The notes under the pieces are model-generated. The model was not told where the DNA came from and ran no database searches. It saw nothing but the letters and a program-made list of their open reading frames with translations. A DNA stretch of 17,495 bases, from NCBI GenBank assembly GCA_003162495.1, contig PMOF01000147.1, positions 1-17,495 on the forward strand, written 5' to 3'. The stretch is from Acidobacteriaceae bacterium. Lineage in GTDB: Bacteria; Acidobacteriota; Terriglobia; Terriglobales; Acidobacteriaceae. Shown here in pieces: positions 1-8,426 of this stretch (positions are counted from its first letter, which is position 1; the number at the start of each line of letters is the position of its first letter). Position numbers and translations under genes: made by a program.

Positions 1-746
1 ACCACGCCCACCGGCAGCCCCCGCGGGAAGATCAGGTCGCCGCCGGCGGTGAGCACCTTCTCGCCTTTCTGGATGCGCTGATCGGCAAGCAGGCCCACAA
101 TTTGCGGCTGCCCGGCTGCGTTGCCGCGCAGGATGCCGCGAATCCGCGTGGTCTGCAGGATCACCCCCGCGCCGCTGCTCGGGTCGTTAATGGGCAGCAC
201 CTGCGCGGTGTGCGGAAATACATCGCGCACCTTGCCGACGATGCCGTCCGCCGTAATCACCGCCATATCGCGTTCGATCTTATCGTCTGCGCCCTTGTCA
301 ATGTAGAAGGCGTGCGACTGATCGCTGCCGCTGGACCCGATGGCCTGCGCAGCCACGGTCTTGTAAATGTATTTTTGCTGGAAGCCGAGCATCGCCTGCA
401 GCCGCTCGCCCTGGTGCGCGTCCTCAAGCAGAGCCGCCTGTTCCAGCCGCAGCCGGTCAATGGTCTGCTTCAGATCGTGATTCTGCTGGCGGGTATGGCG
501 CAGGTCGATAAAGTTTTGCCATAGAGAGATGGTGTCCATTCTGGACCCGTGGATGAGCCGCTCGGGGGGCGACACGACCGCCTCGGCCCACAGGCGAAGA
601 AGTCGCACGTGCGTCCCGTCCTGAGGATCAAGCATGTTTCCACCCGCCACGGCCTTGCGCACCTGCGTGGCAAGTCCCAACACCTGCGCCACCAGAACGG
701 CCAGCAGCACCAGGAGATTTCGATAGCGGACAAAGAACGATTCCAT
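1..746 (-). CDS. mreC: Rod shape-determining protein MreC (partial, C-terminus beyond window)
   Basis: MreC links the cytoplasmic MreB filaments to the periplasmic peptidoglycan synthesis machinery of the elongasome. The frame reads from ATG at 746 without a stop to the window edge, giving 248 residues starting MESFFVRYRNLLVLL. A single membrane segment lies at about residues 10-29. It is followed by a coiled coil rich in Q, L, E and R at about 75-120, then the beta-rich MreC core, with YIDKGADDKIERDM near 148-161, a GIVGKV turn near 168-173 and GGDLIFPRGLPVGV at the visible end. This order is typical of MreC. The gene lies downstream of mreB on the same strand, 167 bases away, so cotranscription is likely. 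No good Shine-Dalgarno precedes the ATG, and the spacer holds a large inverted repeat. The identification is firm; only the C-terminus is missing. Confidence 0.93.
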   Translation of the reverse strand, partial: MESFFVRYRNLLVLLAVLVAQVLGLATQVRKAVAGGNMLDPQDGTHVRLLRLWAEAVVSPPERLIHGSRMDTISLWQNFIDLRHTRQQNHDLKQTIDRLRLEQAALLEDAHQGERLQAMLGFQQKYIYKTVAAQAIGSSGSDQSHAFYIDKGADDKIERDMAVITADGIVGKVRDVFPHTAQVLPINDPSSGAGVILQTTRIRGILRGNAAGQPQIVGLLADQRIQKGEKVLTAGGDLIFPRGLPVGV

Positions 747-764
747 GGCAGTTGAAGAACTAGG

Positions 765-908
765 GACTAGGGACTGAGGGACTAGGGACTAGAATGCGGT
801 TGAATTGCAGGGGCGTTGGAAATTCTAACGAATAGGGTCGAGCTATATGCGGGCCATCAACCTCCCATGCTTGCTCAACCTTAGTCCCTAGTCCCTCAGT
901 CCCTAGTC
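765..908. repeat. 27-bp perfect inverted repeat in the mreB-mreC spacer
   Basis: The left arm at 765-791 and the right arm at 882-908 are perfect reverse complements over 27 bases, separated by 90 bases. Each arm is itself made of iterated 7-8-mers of the type TAGGGAC / TGAGGGAC, and one more copy precedes the left arm at 761-767. The right arm begins 5 bases after the mreB stop and the left arm ends 18 bases before the mreC start. A transcript through both genes could therefore fold into a long stem. Whether it is a mobile REP/MITE-like element, a processing site or an attenuator cannot be told from one copy. Confidence 0.85.
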
Positions 909-913
909 TGTGG

Positions 914-1996
<1,083 letters not shown>

Positions 1997-2194
1997 TCAA
2001 CTCTTATTGTACGGCTATCTGGCATGAGCCCGCTTGAAATGCCTCTCGATAGTAACGAGGCGTCTCTCACGGCCGAATCGGCGATTAGGGTGGAACGCAG
2101 ATTCGAGTTCAAGGTCCGCTCGATCTTGTACCCTGATTGAGTTGTCTTGAACCGCTCAACTAACGGCGATCTTCGTCAACCGATCGAGGTTTTT

Positions 2195-3685
2195 ATGACC
2201 TATCCCAGGTTTCACAATCTGATTGGCGGCAAATGGCTGCCTGCCATCGGCGGCAAAACCATGCTCAACCTGAACCCGGCCAACAACAGGGACGTGGTGG
2301 GCGAGTTTCCCGCCTCAGGCGCCGAGGATGTTGCCAAAGCCGTGTCCGCCGCCAAGAAGGCATTTGCCACCTGGCGACTGGTTCCGGCGCCCAAACGGGC
2401 CAAGATCCTGCAGCGCGCGGGTTACTTGCTCTCGGTGCGCAAAGAGGAATATGCCCGCGACATGACCCGCGAGATGGGCAAGGTGCTGGCCGAGACCCTA
2501 GGTGACGTGCAGGAGGCCATTGACGAGGCCTTCTATGTGGCCGGCGAGGGGCGCCGCCTGTTTGGCCAGACCACGCCCAGCGAATTGCAGAACAAGTTCG
2601 CAATGAGCGTGCGCATGCCGTTGGGTGTCGTGGGGCTGATTACTCCCTGGAACTTCCCCATGGCGATTCCCAGTTGGAAACTTTTTCCGGCGCTGGTCTG
2701 CGGCAATACCTGCGTCATCAAGCCGGCGGAAGACACGCCGCTCTCCACCTATAACCTGGTGCAGGCGTTGATTGAGGCTGGCCTGCCGCCGGGGGTCGTC
2801 AATATCGTATTCGGTCTCGGTCCCGACGCCGGCGCGCCGCTGGTCGAGCACCCCGACGTTCGCGCTATCAGCTTCACCGGGTCCAGCGAAGTGGGCTCGC
2901 TGGTTGCTCAGCGCGCTGCCGCCAACTTCAAGCCGGTCTCGCTGGAAATGGGTGGCAAGAATGCGCAGATCGTGCTTGACGATGCCAACCTCGAACTGGC
3001 GCTCGATGGCGCACTGTGGGGCGGTTTTGGCACCACGGGCCAGCGCTGCACGGCCACCAGCCGTATTCTGCTGCAGAAGGGAATCGCGGCCAAATTCATT
3101 TCCAGATTCGTGGCTCGCACCAAAAAACTCAGCGTCGGCAATGGGCTCGAAAAAGGCGTCGATGTGGGCCCCCAGGTGAACGCTGCCCAGATTGAAACCT
3201 CAAAGAAGTACGTGGCTATTGCGCTGGCCGAGGGCGCAAAGCTGCTGGCCGGCGGCCATCCGCTCACCAAAGGCGCCTATGCCAAGGGAACATTTTTTGA
3301 ACCCACGATCCTGGGCAGCGTGACGCCCACCATGCGCATTGCCCGCGAAGAAGTCTTTGGCCCGGTCGTCTCGCTGCTCGAATTTGACACGTTCGAGCAC
3401 GCCATTCAGATCGCCAACTCCATCGACTACGGCCTCTCGACGGCCCTCTATACCAAAGACGTGAACCGCGCCTTCACCGCCATCCGCGATCTCGAAGCCG
3501 GCATCACCTACATCAACGCTCCTACCATCGGCGCGGAAGTCCACCTGCCCTTCGGCGGCGTGAAACAAACCGGCAACGGCCATCGCGAAGGCCTGGGCGC
3601 CATCGACTTCTACACCACGTGGAAGTCCGTCTACGTCGATTTTTCAGACAAATTGCAGAGGGCCCAGATCGACAACGCGGAGTGA
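2195..3685 (+). CDS. NAD(P)-dependent aldehyde dehydrogenase
   Basis: This is a member of the aldehyde dehydrogenase superfamily, which oxidises an aldehyde to a carboxylate with NAD(P)+. The chosen ATG at 2195 follows GAGG at 2186-2189 with 5-base spacing and gives 496 residues, the normal family length. A TTG at 2147 would add 16 residues and has no ribosome site. Visible catalytic elements are PWNFP (Asn at about 153), IKPAEDTP (Lys at about 176), the cofactor-fold motif [15 protein letters not shown] (general base Glu at about 251) and GQRCTATSR (nucleophile Cys at about 285). The C-terminal [15 protein letters not shown] stretch resembles semialdehyde dehydrogenases such as the alpha-ketoglutaric and aminoadipic semialdehyde enzymes. 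The substrate cannot be fixed from sequence alone. It is divergent from mreB, with no pathway partner nearby. Confidence 0.95.
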   Translation: MTYPRFHNLIGGKWLPAIGGKTMLNLNPANNRDVVGEFPASGAEDVAKAVSAAKKAFATWRLVPAPKRAKILQRAGYLLSVRKEEYARDMTREMGKVLAETLGDVQEAIDEAFYVAGEGRRLFGQTTPSELQNKFAMSVRMPLGVVGLITPWNFPMAIPSWKLFPALVCGNTCVIKPAEDTPLSTYNLVQALIEAGLPPGVVNIVFGLGPDAGAPLVEHPDVRAISFTGSSEVGSLVAQRAAANFKPVSLEMGGKNAQIVLDDANLELALDGALWGGFGTTGQRCTATSRILLQKGIAAKFISRFVARTKKLSVGNGLEKGVDVGPQVNAAQIETSKKYVAIALAEGAKLLAGGHPLTKGAYAKGTFFEPTILGSVTPTMRIAREEVFGPVVSLLEFDTFEHAIQIANSIDYGLSTALYTKDVNRAFTAIRDLEAGITYINAPTIGAEVHLPFGGVKQTGNGHREGLGAIDFYTTWKSVYVDFSDKLQRAQIDNAE

Positions 3686-3721
3686 GCTAGAATCAGGCTG
3701 GAAATGGCCGCTGCCGCTCTT

Positions 3722-3744
3722 CGCTCAAAGCAGGCGCTTGAGCG
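3722..3744 (+). terminator. Hairpin after the aldehyde dehydrogenase (weak terminator candidate)
   Basis: CGCTCAA pairs with TTGAGCG, and an inner GC pairs with GC across one bulged A, leaving the loop AGGC. The hairpin lies 36 bases after the stop codon, in the 147-base gap between two convergent genes. No T-run follows directly, so intrinsic termination is uncertain. Confidence 0.3.
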
Positions 3745-3832
3745 GGGTACTTGAGGAGGCGAGAAAAAATGGCGTGAATCTCGGCTTCATGGGCGCAGCG
3801 CAGCCAAGGTCCTGAAACCAACATCAGTGGCC

Positions 3833-6142
3833 TTAACGCGATTTGGCCGTTTTTGGCCACTTGCGCACAGCGTGTCTTGGCGTGGCCGCTGCGGCGGAGT
3901 TCAGCTTGTCCTGCAGCAGTTGATTCTGCTCGCTCATGTCAGGATAATTTGGAGTAAAGCTCCAGTAAGCGAGGTTCGCATAGGCCTGGGCCGGGCATGG
4001 AATCTCGCCTTGCGCGCTGATGGACGCAAGTTTTCCATCCGCCCCAGTCTGATTCTGGAAGACGTCGTTATCTTTTTCACGGGCAGCTTCATCAACGGCC
4101 AATGGAGCGGACGAATTCCCCTGAGCTTTCCGGCCCGCCGCCAGGTTGCCGGCGGCGTACTTCAAGACCGCTTCCCGGCTGCACAAGATAAAGCCGTAGG
4201 AATTCTTCAATTCGATGTTCATCGAAAGCGGGCGTGGCGGATTGCTGACCATCAGCGCAAACTCCGCTTGCCGCGACGGATCGTCGGGTGTGATCACGAA
4301 AGTGTAATTCAGCTTTCCATCCCATTTTGTCGTCAGATGGCCACTCAGCCCGGCTGCGCCTGAATCCACCGAGCCTAAGTCCCTGGGATCGCGCGATATG
4401 TTTGGATCTGCCACGACGGCTGCCGGCGTCGCAGCAGGCTTGGTCGCTTTCCAGGTAATGGCCGCGATCACGCCCCCAAACAGGACTCCCATGATGATGC
4501 CAATCACCACAATCATGACCGCCGCATTCGATGCCGGTCTTGCCGATTCAGCGGGCACATCCTGTGCAACCGGCGGGAGAAGCTCGATCGACGGAACGGG
4601 CTGACCGGGAGCAGGAAAGTCAACTGGTGGAAGTTCCGCCGCCGGAGGAGGAGGGATCACAATCGACTCTGGCTGGCCGGCAATTGCCTCGGCACGGAGT
4701 TGCCGCTCCGCCTCCGCCTTGGCGAGATACTCCTGGTGCTGTGCCTCCAGCTTGGTCAGGTAATCGAGCTGCTCGGTTCTCAAGGACATATCCGAGCGTT
4801 CCTGCGGGACCACATCCGGCGCCGCAAAAATGCTCTCCACTGGATTCGCAACCGGCATCTGGCTTATAACTGGCTGCGCGCTCTGCTCGACCGTCTCGAT
4901 GACGTGCTGGTCCGCAACCGCATCCGGCGCCGCGGTAACGCTCACTTCGGGAACCGCAATTGGCACCTCGCTCAAGACTGGCTGCGCGCTCTGCTCAACC
5001 GTCTCGCTGACGTGCTCGTGCTCGACTGCATCCAGAGCCGCGAAAAAGATCTCCACCGGATTCGCAACCGGCATCTCGCTCACGACTGGCTGCGTGTTCT
5101 GCTCAGCCGTCTCGCTTACGTGTTCGTGCTCGACCGCATCCGGCGCCGCGGCAACGCTCTGTTCGGGAACCGCAACCGGCATCACGCTCACGACTGGCTG
5201 CGCGCTCTGATCAACCGTCTCGCTTACGTGCTCGTTCGCGACCGCATCCGGCGCCGCGAAAAAGCTCTCTTCGGGAACCGCAACCGGCATCTCGCTCACG
5301 ACTGGCTGCGAGTTCTGCTCAACCGTCTCGCTGACGTATTCGTGCTCGACCGCATCCGGCGCCGCGAAAAAGCTCTCTATTGGAACCGCAACCGGAATCT
5401 CGCTCACAACTGGCTGCGTGCTCTGCTCAACCGTCTCGCTGACGTGCTCGTGCGCGACCGCATCCGGCGCCGCGAAAACGCTCTTTTCGGGAACCGCAAC
5501 CGGCATCTCGCTCAGGACTGGCTGCGTGTTCACTTCTGCTACCCCATCGAGGGACTTTTGCCGATCCGCCTCCAACTGGGCGAGACGAGCCTGGTGCTCC
5601 GCCTCTAATTGGGCCAGGTAATCCAGTTGCTCAAGCCTTAACGACCCACGTGAAAGGTTTTCCTTGCTCGCACTCGTCGTCTTGTCGGCGACGGGCTGCC
5701 CGCGCTCCTCAGTCGTCTCGCCGAGGGGCACTTGCGAAGCCGCATCATAAACCGCGCTGAAGCTCTCCTGGGAAGCCACAACCGGCAGCTCGTCGCCGCT
5801 CGGCGGTACGCTCTCTTCCATTGCCTCGCCGGCGTGTTCGTGCCGATTAGCCTCCAGCCTGGCTAGATAATCCCGGTGCTCCTCCTTCAACTTCGCGAGG
5901 TAATCCAACGGCTCAGATCCCGACCTCAAACTTGAGAGTCCTCCCTGGCCCGCACCCGGTGTTTCGCCGCGGCTCGGTGGCAGGCTCCTGTCACCTATCT
6001 GAGCGAATAAGTCTCGCTGATAGGCGTCCTGCGTGGCGGTGAACAGCGATTGCTGCCCAGTATTCGGCATATCGCCGGTGTCAGGCTGGCCGTTGCTCTC
6101 CGCCGTATTGCCGCTCAATTCATGCTGGTACGTATTCATCAT
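3833..6142 (-). CDS. Repeat-rich membrane-anchored protein of unknown family (larger paralogue)
   Basis: No known family was recognised in this 769-residue protein. Order of parts: a diverged 36-residue unit (about 17-52); coiled coil LDYLAKLKEEHRDYLARLEA (79-103); a second diverged unit (111-146); coiled coil LDYLAQLEAEHQARLAQLEA (171-198); seven tandem 36-residue units (205 to about 449); coiled coil LDYLTKLEAQHQEYLAKAEA (458-486); a proline-rich linker (about 494-532); one membrane helix (about 541-565); and a C-terminal domain (about 575-755). The last domain shares much of its sequence with the neighbour at 6360-7526, including the patterns GHL..WD.KL.Y, NxPRPL, GFxLC (Cys654), DxFQNQxG and PCP (Cys716). 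By analogy with that neighbour the C-terminus should lie outside the inner membrane. The start at 6142 (ATGATG) is preferred over the ATG at 6208. The latter sits in a box shared with the neighbour, where the equivalent ATG meets a stop after six codons. AAAGGG precedes the chosen start. A structural or envelope role is possible but unproven. Confidence 0.85.
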   Translation of the reverse strand: MMNTYQHELSGNTAESNGQPDTGDMPNTGQQSLFTATQDAYQRDLFAQIGDRSLPPSRGETPGAGQGGLSSLRSGSEPLDYLAKLKEEHRDYLARLEANRHEHAGEAMEESVPPSGDELPVVASQESFSAVYDAASQVPLGETTEERGQPVADKTTSASKENLSRGSLRLEQLDYLAQLEAEHQARLAQLEADRQKSLDGVAEVNTQPVLSEMPVAVPEKSVFAAPDAVAHEHVSETVEQSTQPVVSEIPVAVPIESFFAAPDAVEHEYVSETVEQNSQPVVSEMPVAVPEESFFAAPDAVANEHVSETVDQSAQPVVSVMPVAVPEQSVAAAPDAVEHEHVSETAEQNTQPVVSEMPVANPVEIFFAALDAVEHEHVSETVEQSAQPVLSEVPIAVPEVSVTAAPDAVADQHVIETVEQSAQPVISQMPVANPVESIFAAPDVVPQERSDMSLRTEQLDYLTKLEAQHQEYLAKAEAERQLRAEAIAGQPESIVIPPPPAAELPPVDFPAPGQPVPSIELLPPVAQDVPAESARPASNAAVMIVVIGIIMGVLFGGVIAAITWKATKPAATPAAVVADPNISRDPRDLGSVDSGAAGLSGHLTTKWDGKLNYTFVITPDDPSRQAEFALMVSNPPRPLSMNIELKNSYGFILCSREAVLKYAAGNLAAGRKAQGNSSAPLAVDEAAREKDNDVFQNQTGADGKLASISAQGEIPCPAQAYANLAYWSFTPNYPDMSEQNQLLQDKLNSAAAATPRHAVRKWPKTAKSR
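4800..5530 (-). repeat. 108-bp in-frame tandem repeat, about 7 copies
   Basis: The plus-strand word CATCC(G/A) recurs at 4813, 4921, 5029, 5137, 5245, 5353 and 5461, exactly 108 bases apart. It encodes 36-residue units inside the larger paralogue, with the shared core QPVxSEMPVAVPExSxFAA followed by PDAVxHEHVSETVEQ. The last unit is incomplete and runs into a coiled coil. Units are alike at the DNA level, which points to recent expansion by slippage or unequal recombination. The whole number of codons per period keeps the frame. Confidence 0.95.
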
Positions 6143-6194
6143 CAGCCAGAGCCCTTTCGCCTTGTCCGACTTCCATATTTTTGCGGTTAAATGA

Positions 6195-6210
6195 ATTGGA
6201 CCACGCATTG
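6195..6210 (-). promoter_or_regulatory. Shared 16-bp box upstream of the larger paralogue
   Basis: On the minus strand this reads CAATGCGTGGTCCAAT. The same box with one change (CAATGCGTGATCCAAT) stands at 7580-7595 before the smaller paralogue. There are 52 bases between the box and the predicted start codon here and 53 there. It may be an operator, an activator site or a promoter part inherited when the gene duplicated. Confidence 0.6.
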
Positions 6211-6359
6211 CGTCCTGTGAAAACCCTTATCTGCCGCAAAACGGTCCTTTTAAGTTACTTTAGGGGAATACAGGCCCAATCTCGGTGGGTTGGATCAGAG
6301 GCAATTCCGCCGCTCATGAGTCGGAAATTCCGACCCATAATCCCTCCCGCCGCGGCGAT

Positions 6360-7526
6360 TCATCGCTTCAACCGGCCATGTAGAGGGCTTTCGCCCGTGC
6401 GCGTGATGGTGCAGTTTGCCGCCTGATCGCACTTGTAATGGACGGTGACGGGGAAGTCCACCGTCTTGAGCGCATTGGCTTCTCCGCTGGTCTTGTCAAT
6501 CTGAAAACGCCTCCCCGAGACGGCTTCGATCATGCCTGTCGATGGGTCATACGCGGCGAAAGCATCGTCTCCTTCGATGTAGAAAGGGGAGACCTTTGGC
6601 GCAGCTTTTGTTGCTATCTTCTTCTCGGCAAGGGCTCCGTTCGTCCTGGGCAGTGTGAGCTTCCGCAATTCTTCCTGTTCTGCAACGGATGGAAAGTTGG
6701 ACGTCACGTTCCAACTTGTAGTCGTTTGGTAGGCATTCTCAGGGCAGGGAAGAACCCCTTCGGCCTTGATCGCTTCAACACGTCCACTTGGCCCCACTTG
6801 ATTCTGGAAAATGTCCTTGCCCTGCTCCCTCGCCACTTCCATCGCATTCCACTGTGCGGAATCCATTCCGGGCGTCAACCGTCCGCCGAATAAATCCTTC
6901 GCGGATGAAACTCTGGCCAGAGCCTCGGGATTGCGCTCGGCCAGAGCCGCCGCTTTCCCAGCGTCGTACTTCAAAAGGATGTCCTTGGTGCACAACACAA
7001 AGCCCTCGGCATTTTGCAATTGAATCGTAATAGCGAGAGGGCGCGGAGAATTGGCGGCCGCCAGCGAAAACCCCGTCAGGTGATCCGGATCGCTGGGCTC
7101 AAACGACAGCCGGTATCTCAGCTTTCGGTCCCATTCGAGGAATAGATGGCCCTTCAATCCCGGCCCGGTGGCAAACGCGTATCCCAGATCGTACGGCCCA
7201 GTGGGATTGCTCACGTTCCAGGAAATGATCGCGACCGTGATTCCGAACAGAATTCCCAGTCCCACCGCTACCGAGGCATACACCCGTGCGGGGCTCTCCC
7301 CGAAGACCCGAAACTGTTGCTTCAACTCTTCAAGGAAGGGTAGCCGGGGAGGCTGCGGAGCAGGTGCGGCGCTCGGCTTCTCAACCGCGTTGTCCGCGTC
7401 CAGGGAAAAGTGGAGGGTGGGGTCCGTCTCGTAGCCGTGCTCCGGCTCAACAATCTGGTAGCGGAGAGACAGTTGTTCGCCCTCTTTTTTTTCCTGGCCG
7501 GGATCGTGGTGTTCCCCATCTGTCAT
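6360..7526 (-). CDS. Membrane-anchored protein of unknown family (smaller paralogue)
   Basis: The function is not recognised. The 388-residue product has an acidic, low-complexity N-terminus (1-60), a proline-rich patch and a basic helix FLEELKQQFRVFGESPAR (64-81). One membrane helix follows at about 84-103, then a C-terminal domain at about 113-285 that is clearly paralogous to the neighbour at 3833-6142. Conserved cysteines fall at about 179 (GFVLC) and 261 (PCP). Positive charges before the helix and none just after it suggest N-in, C-out, so the two cysteines could form a disulphide in the periplasm. A further C-terminal part of about 80 residues, with its own Cys pair in HYKCDQAANC, is absent from the neighbour. 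The ATG at 7526 follows AAAGGA with 9-base spacing. The alternative GTG at 7589 lies inside the conserved upstream box. The gap to the larger paralogue is 217 bases. Confidence 0.85.
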   Translation of the reverse strand: MTDGEHHDPGQEKKEGEQLSLRYQIVEPEHGYETDPTLHFSLDADNAVEKPSAAPAPQPPRLPFLEELKQQFRVFGESPARVYASVAVGLGILFGITVAIISWNVSNPTGPYDLGYAFATGPGLKGHLFLEWDRKLRYRLSFEPSDPDHLTGFSLAAANSPRPLAITIQLQNAEGFVLCTKDILLKYDAGKAAALAERNPEALARVSSAKDLFGGRLTPGMDSAQWNAMEVAREQGKDIFQNQVGPSGRVEAIKAEGVLPCPENAYQTTTSWNVTSNFPSVAEQEELRKLTLPRTNGALAEKKIATKAAPKVSPFYIEGDDAFAAYDPSTGMIEAVSGRRFQIDKTSGEANALKTVDFPVTVHYKCDQAANCTITRTGESPLHGRLKR

Positions 7527-7579
7527 CAGGCAGCATCCTTTGCCGGTGGTCGGATAAGCGTGTTCTCTGGGATTACCCC

Positions 7580-7595
7580 ATTGGATCACGCATTG
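7580..7595 (-). promoter_or_regulatory. Shared 16-bp box upstream of the smaller paralogue
   Basis: The minus strand reads CAATGCGTGATCCAAT, one base different from the box at 6195-6210 and at nearly the same distance from its start codon. Weaker similarity continues on both sides: GGCAG followed about 20 bases later by the box, and a TCSGAC then AAAGG toward the start. Two separate copies argue that each paralogue has its own control region. Confidence 0.6.
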
Positions 7596-7699
7596 TGATT
7601 GATTGGTAGTCCTAAACTGCCTCGTGGGCTATCCTCGGTCACCAGCAGCGACATAGGATCGCGGGCCCTGGCCAGCGCCTTGCCGCAACCAGCCCCCCT

Positions 7700-8245
7700 C
7701 TAGCTTTTCCCTTCAAGCACATCCCGGAGCGCGAAACTGGTTTCCAGACGCGTTACCCCGGGCAGGCGCGAAAGTTCGTTTTGGTGCAGGCGGCCGTAGT
7801 CGTCGATATCCGCCACGCGCACCACCAGCATGTAGTCGTACTGGCCAGCCATCAAGTGGCAGCTTGCGATCGCCTTCGAGCGCCGAACGGCCGACTCGAA
7901 TGCGCCCAGAACCGGAGCCGACTGGCGCTCGAGAGTTACGCGGATAAATACGGTCATGCGCTGGCCCAGCAGCCGGTCGTCGATTTGGGCGCGGTAGCCG
8001 CGGATCGCTCCTGCCGTTTCCAGCGCCTGAATGCGACGCGAGGCTGCCGAGGCTGAGAGCCCCACCGCCTCGCCGACCTCGTAGTTGGTGGCTCGTCCAT
8101 GGCGGCTCAGGTGGCGCAGAATGGCGGCGTCCAGATCGTCGAGTCCGCCAGCCAACCCGGCAGCCCCGTTTGCCAGTCCGCGTTCCGAGCTGCCATCGCT
8201 CGAATCTTGCGCCATCTGGCCATTTCTATCACGTTTCGTTCCCAT
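7700..8245 (-). CDS. Lrp/AsnC-family transcriptional regulator
   Basis: This is a feast/famine regulator, probably controlling the divergent alanine dehydrogenase gene. After about 33 low-complexity residues it shows the Lrp helix-turn-helix: LDDLDAAILRHLSRHGRATN, then EVGEAVGLSASAASRRIQAL and GAIRGY. The ligand-binding RAM domain follows, with VFIRVTLE, HLMAGQYDYMLVVRVAD and LPGVTRLETSFALRDV. The GQYDY turn and the ending are typical. The 181-residue length assumes the ATG at 8245, and a start at the ATG at 8215 is also possible because no strong ribosome site favours either. Divergent placement of an Lrp-type gene beside ald is common (for example AldR in mycobacteria), so alanine is the likely effector by inference. 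Confidence 0.92.
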   Translation of the reverse strand: MGTKRDRNGQMAQDSSDGSSERGLANGAAGLAGGLDDLDAAILRHLSRHGRATNYEVGEAVGLSASAASRRIQALETAGAIRGYRAQIDDRLLGQRMTVFIRVTLERQSAPVLGAFESAVRRSKAIASCHLMAGQYDYMLVVRVADIDDYGRLHQNELSRLPGVTRLETSFALRDVLEGKS

Positions 8246-8290
8246 ATTGGACTTCTATCACAAAGTTTGCACACATTGGAAGCGATTTGC
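8244..8290. promoter_or_regulatory. Candidate Lrp-type operator between the regulator and ald
   Basis: The divergent spacer holds direct repeats in register with the DNA helix: ATATTGGA at 8244-8251 and ACATTGGA at 8273-8280 are 29 bases apart, and TTTGC at 8266-8270 and 8286-8290 are 20 apart. Lrp-family proteins often bind such phased AT-rich sites. No promoter hexamers of good quality could be assigned. Confidence 0.3.
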
Positions 8291-8426
8291 GCCGTAGGAT
8301 GAGGGGCAGTTGCAAGAGCGGATCGGAGAGCGTCGCTTCGGCAGCCCCCGGCGACCTAACCCCGGCGTCGTGACGTGCTCATCCAGGCCCTCCTGGTCAG
8401 CATCCAACCCCCATCAGGAGCAAACC

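Noticed and set aside
4700..5608. Long plus-strand open frame (302 residues) with repeated NRLADVLVRDRIRRRE-type units
   Set aside because: It lies antisense to the tandem-repeat part of the larger paralogue. Its repetition and openness follow from the 108-bp period being a multiple of three. It has no ribosome site, and the minus-strand frame is much longer, with a membrane helix and a conserved domain.
6139..6208. ATG at 6208 as start of the larger paralogue
   Set aside because: It lies inside the box shared with the smaller paralogue, where the same ATG leads to a stop after six codons. The ATGATG at 6142 aligns with the smaller gene's start and has a ribosome-site-like AAAGGG upstream.
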